Shown here one piece after another: positions 57,233 through 64,000 of a DNA stretch of 64,000 nucleotides; position 1 is the stretch's first letter, and each line of letters opens with the position of its first letter. The translations under genes were made by a program, and so were the position numbers. The notes beneath the pieces were generated by a model. The model searched no databases. It saw nothing but the letters and a program-made list of their open reading frames with translations, and had not been told where the DNA came from. The stretch is from Acidisoma cellulosilyticum (lineage in GTDB: Bacteria > Pseudomonadota > Alphaproteobacteria > Acetobacterales > Acetobacteraceae): positions 124,001-188,000 of the forward strand of contig NZ_JAESVA010000001.1 in NCBI RefSeq assembly GCF_020621385.1. The letters are read 5' to 3'.

Positions 57233-57813
57233 CGCAACCCGTCCTGGCCCTTGATGTCATCGGCCGCCAGGCCACCGACACGGGCGTGGATGCGCGCGCC
57301 CGTTGTCATGACAAGGACGAGCGCCAGTTCATCGGCACGCGGACCGTCCGGCACGCCGACTTCCATCGCGTCGAAATGGCTGCGGACATAGGATGCGTTG
57401 ATATGGGTCACCGGAATATCAAGCCGCGTGCCGGGACCGCCAACCTTCTTGGCCGAGGGCACGATGGCCTTCGCGTCGCCCAGCACCGCCCGCATGGCAT
57501 AGCCGCCCGGCACATGCCAAAGGGCGCCATGCTCCAGTTCCCCGGCCGCGCCCACGATGGCGCCCTTGCCATAGCCTTGCACGGCCTTAGGGTCGCCGCC
57601 GAGGGCCTTGACCAGCGCCTGCGCCATCTCCACGCCCAACGGCTCCAGGGTTTTCATGAAGAAGGAAATCTCCTCGACGTAGCGCCCGGCAAAAGGATTG
57701 GCAATGACGCTGATCGCCGCCGCGCGGCGTAGCGGAATCGCGGCAACCGGGCCGCCTTCGTGGAAGATCTCCTCGACCGTCAGCAGGCGCTTGCGCAATT
57801 CGATATCAGCCAT
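57229..57813 (-). CDS. DUF1185 ("amino acid synthesis" family) protein, copy 2
   Basis: A 194-residue paralog of the next gene, with AAAISVIANPFAGRYVEEIS, GYGKGAIVGAAGELEHGALW, IVPSAKKVGGPGTRLDIPV and YVRSHFDAMEVGVPDGPRAD. Conserved His, Ser-Ala-Lys-Lys and Glu residues hint at an enzyme, but no catalytic site is established. It overlaps the UPF0280 gene by 8 bp and copy 1 by 4 bp. Its place after a ring-reducing enzyme makes a role in opening or rearranging the reduced ring a reasonable guess. Confidence 0.88.
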   Translation of the reverse strand: MADIELRKRLLTVEEIFHEGGPVAAIPLRRAAAISVIANPFAGRYVEEISFFMKTLEPLGVEMAQALVKALGGDPKAVQGYGKGAIVGAAGELEHGALWHVPGGYAMRAVLGDAKAIVPSAKKVGGPGTRLDIPVTHINASYVRSHFDAMEVGVPDGPRADELALVLVMTTGARIHARVGGLAADDIKGQDGLR

Positions 57814-58681
57814 GGTTCGTTTCCCTTGTCACGCAGGTCTCGCCCTGCAGATGCAAAGCGGCCCGTTCGATCAATCCCTCGGCGCAGAGCCTATCGGCCA
57901 TCGCCACACCGCCCGCCAGTGCTTCTGTTTTCTCGGCCAGCGACAAAACCCCGACGTCGCGGGTAACCAGACTATCACCCAGGTCGCTGTCGGGCTGAAT
58001 CCTATTGGCGGGCAAGCGCTGAACGAGCGGATGGTGCGGCAGATCGACCGCATTGGCGATGACGGTCGCAGCCGCATCCGCCATCGCAGCGGTGCGCGCC
58101 AGCACGGTGACGGCATCCGCGATACCGAGCGAAAAGCTGCGACCGTGACGGCCGCTGGTGGCCAGACCGCGCGCGGTATCCTCATGCGTCAGCGTAAAGC
58201 GGCCGAAAAGATCAATGCCGCCCAGTTCCGGCTTCGTCACCATGCCAATGGCCAGGGACCGGCCGGGCGATAGATGGAGCGCGATGTCGCCGCCATTATT
58301 CACCGCCGCCCGGTCGAGCGGCCCGGCTTCGAGCATGGCCGCCAAGATTTCCTCCGCCACCGCGCCCGCGACGGCCGCCATGGGCGTGATGAAGCCATAT
58401 ACGGCGAGTGGCTCGACCGCCGCCCGCATCCGGCATGCGATCATGCCTGTGGGCCTAGCCGTTTCAGGTGTCACGCCCTGCCGCAGTAAGGGCAATTCGG
58501 CGCAAAGCTCATCCAGCACCGTCACGAAACGTGCCTGCGCCGCGCGATAGGCTTGTTCCACGGCATCCGTGCCGCCCTCGGCCATGATGACAAGGTCGAT
58601 CGGCCCGTCCTGCAAGTGCAGGCGTGGCAAGCCGCTTGCCGCTGTCTGCGGCATGAGCCGCGCTACCGCACGGCCAGCCAT
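57806..58681 (-). CDS. UPF0280 family protein (ApbE superfamily)
   Basis: A 291-residue UPF0280/COG2122 protein. It has LPRLHLQDGPIDLVIMAEGG, RPTGMIACRMRAAVEPLA, FITPMAAVAGAVAEEILAAM and AAVNNGGDIALHLSPG; the last is the ApbE-like NxGGD nucleotide/metal motif. ApbE proteins attach FMN covalently to target proteins. I chose the ATG at 58681, 2 bp after the reductase stop; a longer frame overlaps that gene. Because 6-hydroxynicotinate reductase carries covalent flavin, this neighbour may be its flavin transferase (inference). Confidence 0.85.
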   Translation of the reverse strand: MAGRAVARLMPQTAASGLPRLHLQDGPIDLVIMAEGGTDAVEQAYRAAQARFVTVLDELCAELPLLRQGVTPETARPTGMIACRMRAAVEPLAVYGFITPMAAVAGAVAEEILAAMLEAGPLDRAAVNNGGDIALHLSPGRSLAIGMVTKPELGGIDLFGRFTLTHEDTARGLATSGRHGRSFSLGIADAVTVLARTAAMADAAATVIANAVDLPHHPLVQRLPANRIQPDSDLGDSLVTRDVGVLSLAEKTEALAGGVAMADRLCAEGLIERAALHLQGETCVTRETNHG

Positions 58682-58683
58682 CG

Positions 58684-60141
58684 TCAGTGCTTTGTCATCG
58701 GCAAAAGCGGCCAAGGATTCTCCGACATCTGCGGTGCGAAGCGATGCGGGGTGGCGGTGTCAAGCGCGCTCGCCTGTTTGACATGATCCATATAGCCGCC
58801 CATGGCCGCGTAATCGGCGAGCGGCAGGGTGAATTCGATGGGGGCTACCAAGGCCGGCGTAGGCACATAGCCGAAGGCATTGTCCGGCAGTTTCAGGACA
58901 TCGACCATGAAGGTTATGCCGCCGCCGGGCCAAAGATAGACCGGCGCACCGCCACAGGTCAGCCGCGTGATGCTGCGCCCGACCGATTGCGTCAGCCGCA
59001 CGGGATTATCCGTGACACCAGCGCGCAGAGACCCGCCGGCCCCGCCGATAAACAGCACGCTGCAAAGTGCCGGCTCGCAATTCTCCGCGATACGCTCGAC
59101 CGATTCCTGAAGCTCAGGCGGCATCTCCTGCTGCACAGGGCGGAGATCATTGTCCAACACGTAATAGCCGTAATGCTCGCCCGTCGTGCTGACCATCAGC
59201 ATGCGGATACCGGCCCGCGCATGTTTGGCGTCGAAAGGATCGAGAATGGACAGCGGGTCCGAAATATCGGTGCCGCCCCAACCTGTGCCGGGATGCGCCA
59301 CCTGAAAATAGCGGCCGGGGGTGGAGCGGCGGCCGCGCATGCGAATGCCCGTCGGTTGCACGCCCAGCAACTTGCCGCCCTGATGCTCGGACAATACCCC
59401 GGTGATATGATCATCGACGACGACGACCTCATCGACCTTGCCCAGCCATTGCGGCGCGAAGATGCCGATGGTGGCGGAACCGCAGCCGACGCGCATGCGC
59501 GTTTCCATCACATCATTGACGATGGGCGCTTTTCCAGCCTGAACGATCACCGTCGCGCCGTCATCGATGGTGAGTTCCACGGCCTGCTTATTGGACAAAG
59601 CGAGCAGCGTATCGCAGGTGACGCGGCCTTCCTTCTTGCCGCCGCCGGTCAGATGTCCGACACCGCCGAGGGAGAGCATCTGCGACCCGTATTCCCCGGT
59701 CGTGACATGGCCGATGGGCTCACCCTTCGCGCGCACGATCGACCGCTCATTGCCCAGATGCCGGTCGGTGTCGATCTTGATTTTGACACCGCAATAGCTG
59801 AACACGCCTTCGGTGACGACGGTCACCATATCGACGCCGTCGACATCGGTCGCCACGATGAAGGGCGCGGGCTTGTAGTCCGGATAGGTCGTACCAGCCC
59901 CGATGGCGGTGACGAACGTATCCGCGCCGCGCACCAATCTGCCGTCCCAATCCTCGGTCGGCTGAAGCGAGACCATGGGCGTGCCGTGCGCGTGGGCCGC
60001 TTCCAGCAACACGAGCGGATCGACACGCACCAGCAGGCCATCGGCATTGGCATAGCGGTCACAGGCACCGGCAAGGCCTGGGCGAATATTGCACATGACC
60101 GGACAGGCATCGCAGCGAATGGTGGCGGTAGGATCAGCCAT
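58684..60141 (-). CDS. 6-hydroxynicotinate reductase-like iron-sulfur flavoprotein
   Basis: A 485-residue protein starting with a cysteine cluster, Cys10-x2-Cys13-x3-Cys17-x9-Cys27 (IRCDACPVMCNIRPG), for an Fe-S centre. The family enzyme of Eubacterium barkeri reduces 6-hydroxynicotinate to 1,4,5,6-tetrahydro-6-oxonicotinate and carries covalent flavin. Candidate flavin-attachment threonines here are in DDGAT (near residue 194) and CGSATIG (near residue 222). GAGGA lies 8 bases before the ATG at 60141, which is preferred over a GTG at 60156 that overlaps the upstream stop. The substrate may be a related N-heterocycle. Confidence 0.82.
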   Translation of the reverse strand: MADPTATIRCDACPVMCNIRPGLAGACDRYANADGLLVRVDPLVLLEAAHAHGTPMVSLQPTEDWDGRLVRGADTFVTAIGAGTTYPDYKPAPFIVATDVDGVDMVTVVTEGVFSYCGVKIKIDTDRHLGNERSIVRAKGEPIGHVTTGEYGSQMLSLGGVGHLTGGGKKEGRVTCDTLLALSNKQAVELTIDDGATVIVQAGKAPIVNDVMETRMRVGCGSATIGIFAPQWLGKVDEVVVVDDHITGVLSEHQGGKLLGVQPTGIRMRGRRSTPGRYFQVAHPGTGWGGTDISDPLSILDPFDAKHARAGIRMLMVSTTGEHYGYYVLDNDLRPVQQEMPPELQESVERIAENCEPALCSVLFIGGAGGSLRAGVTDNPVRLTQSVGRSITRLTCGGAPVYLWPGGGITFMVDVLKLPDNAFGYVPTPALVAPIEFTLPLADYAAMGGYMDHVKQASALDTATPHRFAPQMSENPWPLLPMTKH

Positions 60142-60152
60142 CTTTTTGTTCC

Positions 60153-63100
60153 TCACGGACCAGCATGGAAGGCGGTTGCGCGAAGGCGGGAAATCGTTTT
60201 GTCCAGATCAGCCCATTCCGGCTGACCGGGTGCATATTGGCGACGCAGGAAGCGCACCAGATCGGCAATCTGGCTATCCGACAATACCGGCCCGAAACCC
60301 GGCATGGGGCCGAGATTGGCGACGGCCGGCTTCGGCACACCGCCCAGAATGGTGCGGATCAGATTATCCGGACTGGCACTTTGCAGATTGCTGTTGAAAG
60401 CAAGGTTGGGCTTCACGCCAAACAGCGGCGGCGCGGTGGGCGCGTGGCAGACCGCGCAAGCGCCCTGAAAGATGCGTCCGCCCGGACCGGCCGAGGGCAG
60501 CATCGCGCCGGCATTGCGCGCGTCCGCAGTGTCAATCGCCACTTTCTCAGCCTCGACTGACACCGGCGGCAGATCGCTTGCCAGATAATGCGCCATCGCG
60601 CGCAAGTCGCTGTCGGGCAGGGCCTGCAATTCATGAATGACCGGCGCCATGGGACCGGCCGCCGGGCCATGCAACGGCGAGAAACCGGTGCGGAGATAGG
60701 TGAAAAGCTCGCCCTCGCTCCAGGGGATCGGCGCGCGGGACAAGCTGGACAAGGCCGGCGCTTCCCAGCCTTCCGCCACACCGCCCGCATAGCGCTGGCT
60801 CGCGATTTCAGCGCCCAGCGCATTGCGCGGCGTATGGCAGCTGCTGCAATGGCCCAGGCCTTCGACCAGATAGGCGCCCCGGTTCCAATCCGCGCTGCGC
60901 GCCGGGTCCGGCTGATAGGCGCCGGTCTTAAGATAAAGCGCGTTCCAGCCCGCCATCAGCGGCCGGATATTCATCGGAAAGGCGAGCTTGTTCGCCGGTA
61001 TTGTCGCGACAACCGGCGTCTGCGCCATCAGGTAGGCGTAGATCGCTTCAAGGTCTTCATCTGTGGTCTTGGTGAAATGGTCATAGGGAAAGACAGGGTA
61101 AAGGTGCTGGCCATCCTGGCCGATGCCCTGCCGCATGGCGCGTTTGAAGGCATCGAAGGACCAGGTGCCGATGCCGGTTTGCACGTCCGGCGTCAGATTG
61201 GTGCTGAAGATGGTGCCGAAGGGCGTTTCCAGCGGCAGACCGCCGGCCATCGGCTGCCCGCCTTCCGCCGTGTGGCAGACGGCGCAATCTCCGAGTGCGG
61301 CGAGCATCTTCCCACGCGCGATGGTCGAAGCCGAATAGAGCGTAGGGTCCGGTCCCGCGATCGGCGCCATCGCGCTGCGGATGGGCAAGGCCAGCGTGCC
61401 GATGCCCACGAGCCCGGCAAGGCCAAGGCCGAGCCCAGCCCAAAGCCCGCGCTTCTTCGCCGGCGGCGGCGCGGGCAGAGCCATCGGTGCCGGCGGTGAC
61501 GTGATACCCGCCGCTTCCAGACCGGCGCGCACACGTTCCGGCGTGAACGGCAATTCCCGAAAGCGCACGCCAGTCGCGTCATAGATGGCATTGGCTATGG
61601 CGGCGGCGCTGGGGACGGAGGCCGATTCGCCGACGCCAAGCGGCGGCTCCTGCTGTCTGTCCATCATCAGCACATCGATGGGCGGAATCTCGGGGAAGGT
61701 GATCATGGGGTAGCCGCCCCATTCCTTCGTCTCCACCGCGATCTGGTTGAAGGTTACCTCCTCCTTCAGCACACGGCTGATGGATTGGATGACATTGCCG
61801 TGGATCTGATGCTGCACCCCGGCAGGGTTGATCATCAGCCCGGAATCCTGACCGACCGTTATCTTTGTCAGGGCAACGTCGCCGGTCGTCTTATTGACCT
61901 CGACATCGGCGACCCAGGCGGACCAGGCCGCCGGCACGCCGGGGAACTGGCCATGGACGTAAACGGCATAGGCAAAACCGCGGCCGCGCAGAATGTCACC
62001 CTCACCGCCGAGCGTCCCGGGTTCGGTATGCGGCACCCAATCGACCCGATCCGCCATGGCCTTGACCAGATCGACGGCACGCGGGTCATGCAGATAACGC
62101 AACCGGTATGCGATCGGATCGACTTTCGCGACGGACGCCGCCTCGTCGATCCAGCTTTCATGCGCGAAGGAATTCGGCATGGATGACACGCCGCGCAGCC
62201 AGGACGCGCGGACAATGGGCGCCATGTCATGCGCCGTCGCCCGCAAGGCGCCATAGCTGTAGGGCGGGATCGCCGTGCGGTCGCCCATGGTGAAGACCAT
62301 CGGCACGGGCGGTATGACGCCGGTCAGAAGTGACGCTAATAATGGCGCGCCGTTGGACGGGTAACGGACGGAAAAGTCGTAGGACGCGACATCGCCCGCC
62401 GCATCCAGCCCACCGCGCACCTCCATGAGCTGCGCGGTACCCTTCGGCTCCCAGGCCGTTTCCTGCTCGCGCGTCAATTGCACACGCACCGGGCGGCCGA
62501 CCGCGCGGGACAACAAGGCCGCGTCTCCACCGACATCGTCGGCGCAATTGCGGCCGTAGCAGCCGGCGGCCTGCAGACGAATGATGTCGATCTGGCCCTC
62601 GTCCATGCCCATGAGCTTCGCCAGATCGGCGCGCAGCATATGCGGGTTCTGCGTGCCGGACCACAGCGTCAGCTTATCAGCGCGAAAGTCCGCGACGGTG
62701 CAGGAAGGCCCGATGGACCCATGCAGGTGATAGGGCCAGACATAGGTGCGGTCCATCGGCTGTGCCACGGCCGCGCGCACAGCCTCCACATCGCCGCGAT
62801 GGCTGAGTTCGCGCGGCGTGCTCGGGTTTTCCCGCAGCGCGGTCGGGATATCGGTGAGGTCCCGCAGATGCGGAATGGGCTTCCAGGTCACGCGCAAACG
62901 TTCGGCCGCGCGGGCCGCCTGCTCCTCCCGCTCTGCCACGATGCCGATGAAATCACCGATGACGACCACGGCCAGGATACCGGGCAGATCGGCGATGGAT
63001 GACTGGTCGACGCCGATCAGGCTGGTGCCGACGAAATCGCCGACATCGACGCCGGCATAGGGCGGACGCACCACATGGCCGTGCAGCATGTCCGGCACGC

Positions 63101-63704
63101 GAACGTCATGCACATAGACCAACCCACCGGTCGCCTTGGCCGGCAAATCGACGCGCGCCGCCTTCTGTCCGACGACGCGATAGTCGGCCACAGGCTTGAG
63201 CGGCGCTTCCGGATCGATCCGCAGGATGATGCGGTCATCCCCGATCAGATCGCCGTAGGAGAGCGCGCGATTATCCGGCACAGGCGGCGTGACGACGCCA
63301 TCGGTGATGCTGAGGTCGCTGACCGGGACAGCAAGCCGTTCAGCCGCACGGGCCAGAAGCGCGGCCCTGGCCGTGGCCGCAGCCCGCGCCAAAGGCTTGG
63401 CGCTGATCTGGATGGTTTCCGACGCGATCGTCGGTCCCTGGTTGGGCGTGCGCTCGGTATCGCCCAGCACCACTGTCACGCGCGGAAAAGCGACGTCCAA
63501 TTCCTCTGCCACGATCTGGCCGAGCGCGGTGCCGATGCCGGTGCCGAGATCGACATGGCCGTTAAAGGCCGTGACCCGACCGTCCCCCGACACGATGACG
63601 AAGATTTCGACGTCATCCGGGGAAGTCGCGCCCAGCTTGTCGCGGACCACGGCAAGCTGACTGCCGGTCGCCAGATAATCCGCGGTGGTGCGCGGCTCCG
63701 TCAT
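60153..63704 (-). CDS. Molybdenum hydroxylase large subunit with three c-type hemes (NicB-like)
   Basis: 1183 residues. Residues 1 to about 735 form the xanthine-oxidase-type molybdopterin domain, with GHVDLGTGIGTALGQIVAEE, LQAAGCYGRNCADDVGGDAA and the catalytic Glu in PLGVGESASVP. A membrane helix follows (about 755-777, GLWAGLGLGLAGLVGIGTLAL minus its last residue). Three CxxCH heme sites come next: CAVCH (near 808), CSSCH (near 953), CAVCH (near 1083). This is the layout and length of nicotinate dehydrogenase NicB; isoquinoline oxidoreductase relatives are similar. Electrons would go to the respiratory chain. It overlaps the 2Fe-2S subunit by ATGA. Confidence 0.9.
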   Translation of the reverse strand: MTEPRTTADYLATGSQLAVVRDKLGATSPDDVEIFVIVSGDGRVTAFNGHVDLGTGIGTALGQIVAEELDVAFPRVTVVLGDTERTPNQGPTIASETIQISAKPLARAAATARAALLARAAERLAVPVSDLSITDGVVTPPVPDNRALSYGDLIGDDRIILRIDPEAPLKPVADYRVVGQKAARVDLPAKATGGLVYVHDVRVPDMLHGHVVRPPYAGVDVGDFVGTSLIGVDQSSIADLPGILAVVVIGDFIGIVAEREEQAARAAERLRVTWKPIPHLRDLTDIPTALRENPSTPRELSHRGDVEAVRAAVAQPMDRTYVWPYHLHGSIGPSCTVADFRADKLTLWSGTQNPHMLRADLAKLMGMDEGQIDIIRLQAAGCYGRNCADDVGGDAALLSRAVGRPVRVQLTREQETAWEPKGTAQLMEVRGGLDAAGDVASYDFSVRYPSNGAPLLASLLTGVIPPVPMVFTMGDRTAIPPYSYGALRATAHDMAPIVRASWLRGVSSMPNSFAHESWIDEAASVAKVDPIAYRLRYLHDPRAVDLVKAMADRVDWVPHTEPGTLGGEGDILRGRGFAYAVYVHGQFPGVPAAWSAWVADVEVNKTTGDVALTKITVGQDSGLMINPAGVQHQIHGNVIQSISRVLKEEVTFNQIAVETKEWGGYPMITFPEIPPIDVLMMDRQQEPPLGVGESASVPSAAAIANAIYDATGVRFRELPFTPERVRAGLEAAGITSPPAPMALPAPPPAKKRGLWAGLGLGLAGLVGIGTLALPIRSAMAPIAGPDPTLYSASTIARGKMLAALGDCAVCHTAEGGQPMAGGLPLETPFGTIFSTNLTPDVQTGIGTWSFDAFKRAMRQGIGQDGQHLYPVFPYDHFTKTTDEDLEAIYAYLMAQTPVVATIPANKLAFPMNIRPLMAGWNALYLKTGAYQPDPARSADWNRGAYLVEGLGHCSSCHTPRNALGAEIASQRYAGGVAEGWEAPALSSLSRAPIPWSEGELFTYLRTGFSPLHGPAAGPMAPVIHELQALPDSDLRAMAHYLASDLPPVSVEAEKVAIDTADARNAGAMLPSAGPGGRIFQGACAVCHAPTAPPLFGVKPNLAFNSNLQSASPDNLIRTILGGVPKPAVANLGPMPGFGPVLSDSQIADLVRFLRRQYAPGQPEWADLDKTISRLRATAFHAGP

Positions 63705-64000
63705 GGCGCCATCATCTGCATCGCGCGTTTCGCCGCGCGGAGAATTTCGACATGAGCGCCGCAGCGGCAAAGATTATAGCGCAGCGCCTCGGTGATGGTC
63801 GCGTCACTCGGCTGCGTCTCGCGCGCGAGCAAGGCCGCCACCGTCATGATCATGCCGTTGAGGCAATAGCCGCATTGCGCGCCTTCCTCCGCAATGAAGG
63901 CCGCCTGCACCGGATGCGGCTTCTCTGGCGTGCCGAGTCCTTCCAAGGTGGTGATCTCCCGCCCCTCCACCAGCCCCACGGGCAAGCAGCAGGCGCGGGC
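63701..64000 (-). CDS. 2Fe-2S subunit of the molybdenum hydroxylase (NicA-like), N-terminus beyond the window
   Basis: The last 99 codons of a xanthine-oxidase-family small subunit. LPVGLVEGREITTLEGL ends the plant-type ferredoxin domain. The C-terminal helical domain has the second cluster: GAQCGYCLNGMIMTVAALL and NLCRCGAHVEILRA (Cys-x2-Cys ... Cys-x-Cys). The frame is open to the window edge, so the start lies outside. It overlaps the NicB-like gene by four bases and is the most upstream visible gene of the operon. Confidence 0.92.
   Translation of the reverse strand, partial: ARACCLPVGLVEGREITTLEGLGTPEKPHPVQAAFIAEEGAQCGYCLNGMIMTVAALLARETQPSDATITEALRYNLCRCGAHVEILRAAKRAMQMMAP

Noticed and set aside
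58687-60225. A 512-codon plus-strand frame opposite the reductase gene
   Set aside because: No conserved motif. The minus strand encodes an Fe-S protein with family-typical cysteine spacing and tight operon overlaps.

Overview
The window is GC-rich, densely coded chromosomal DNA. It most likely comes from an alphaproteobacterium of the Rhodospirillales/Acetobacteraceae type. Reasons for this inference are the purS-purQ-purL-bolA-grxD run, a DksA with a single zinc-finger cysteine, secG-pyrG-kdsA, rpoZ next to a bifunctional Rsh protein and then acpS, and the style of the small palindromic intergenic repeats. I found no rRNA, tRNA, CRISPR array, phage or intact transposase.

Layout. (1) 1-9168: housekeeping genes for purine synthesis, monothiol glutaredoxin/BolA, a glycosyltransferase, a sugar kinase, dksA, secG, pyrG and kdsA. 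(2) 9203-17443: mixed metabolic genes: a VOC protein, an amidase, a large dimethylglycine/sarcosine dehydrogenase-like flavoprotein, a SIMPL-domain protein, a thiamine-diphosphate decarboxylase and a family 5 uracil-DNA glycosylase. (3) 17592-21528: folK, rpoZ, rsh, acpS. (4) 20936-22442: a repeat-dense junction with three or more miniature inverted-repeat elements, after which the gene order becomes accessory. (5) 22452-28318: aldo/keto reductase, two AraC regulators, an MFS transporter and two esterases. (6) 28398-48180: a storage-glucan region. A minus-strand operon runs glgP-glgB-glgA-(glgX::malQ fusion). treY is divergent from it. A plus-strand pair, glgC and a second glgA, lies further on. 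A flavin monooxygenase, a SorC regulator and a lipocalin sit between. (7) 48281-54415: a ribose-type sugar ABC transporter, divergent from a 2-keto-3-deoxy-pentonate dehydratase, which points to oxidative (non-phosphorylating) pentose catabolism. (8) 54443-64000: a methyltransferase, a LysR regulator and then a tight seven-gene minus-strand operon: 2Fe-2S subunit, molybdenum hydroxylase with a three-heme tail, 6-hydroxynicotinate-reductase-like protein, UPF0280 protein, two DUF1185 proteins and a MarR regulator. It is continuous with the right edge of the window.

How the genes work together. GlgC makes ADP-glucose, the two GlgA proteins elongate, GlgB branches, GlgP and GlgX::MalQ degrade and recycle, and TreY could divert glucan ends toward trehalose. 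The final operon looks like N-heterocycle (nicotinate-like) catabolism by hydroxylation followed by ring reduction. The most interesting idea is that its UPF0280 (ApbE-superfamily) protein attaches flavin covalently to the reductase. The second theme is three families of 100-200 bp palindromic elements that sit exactly on stop codons.
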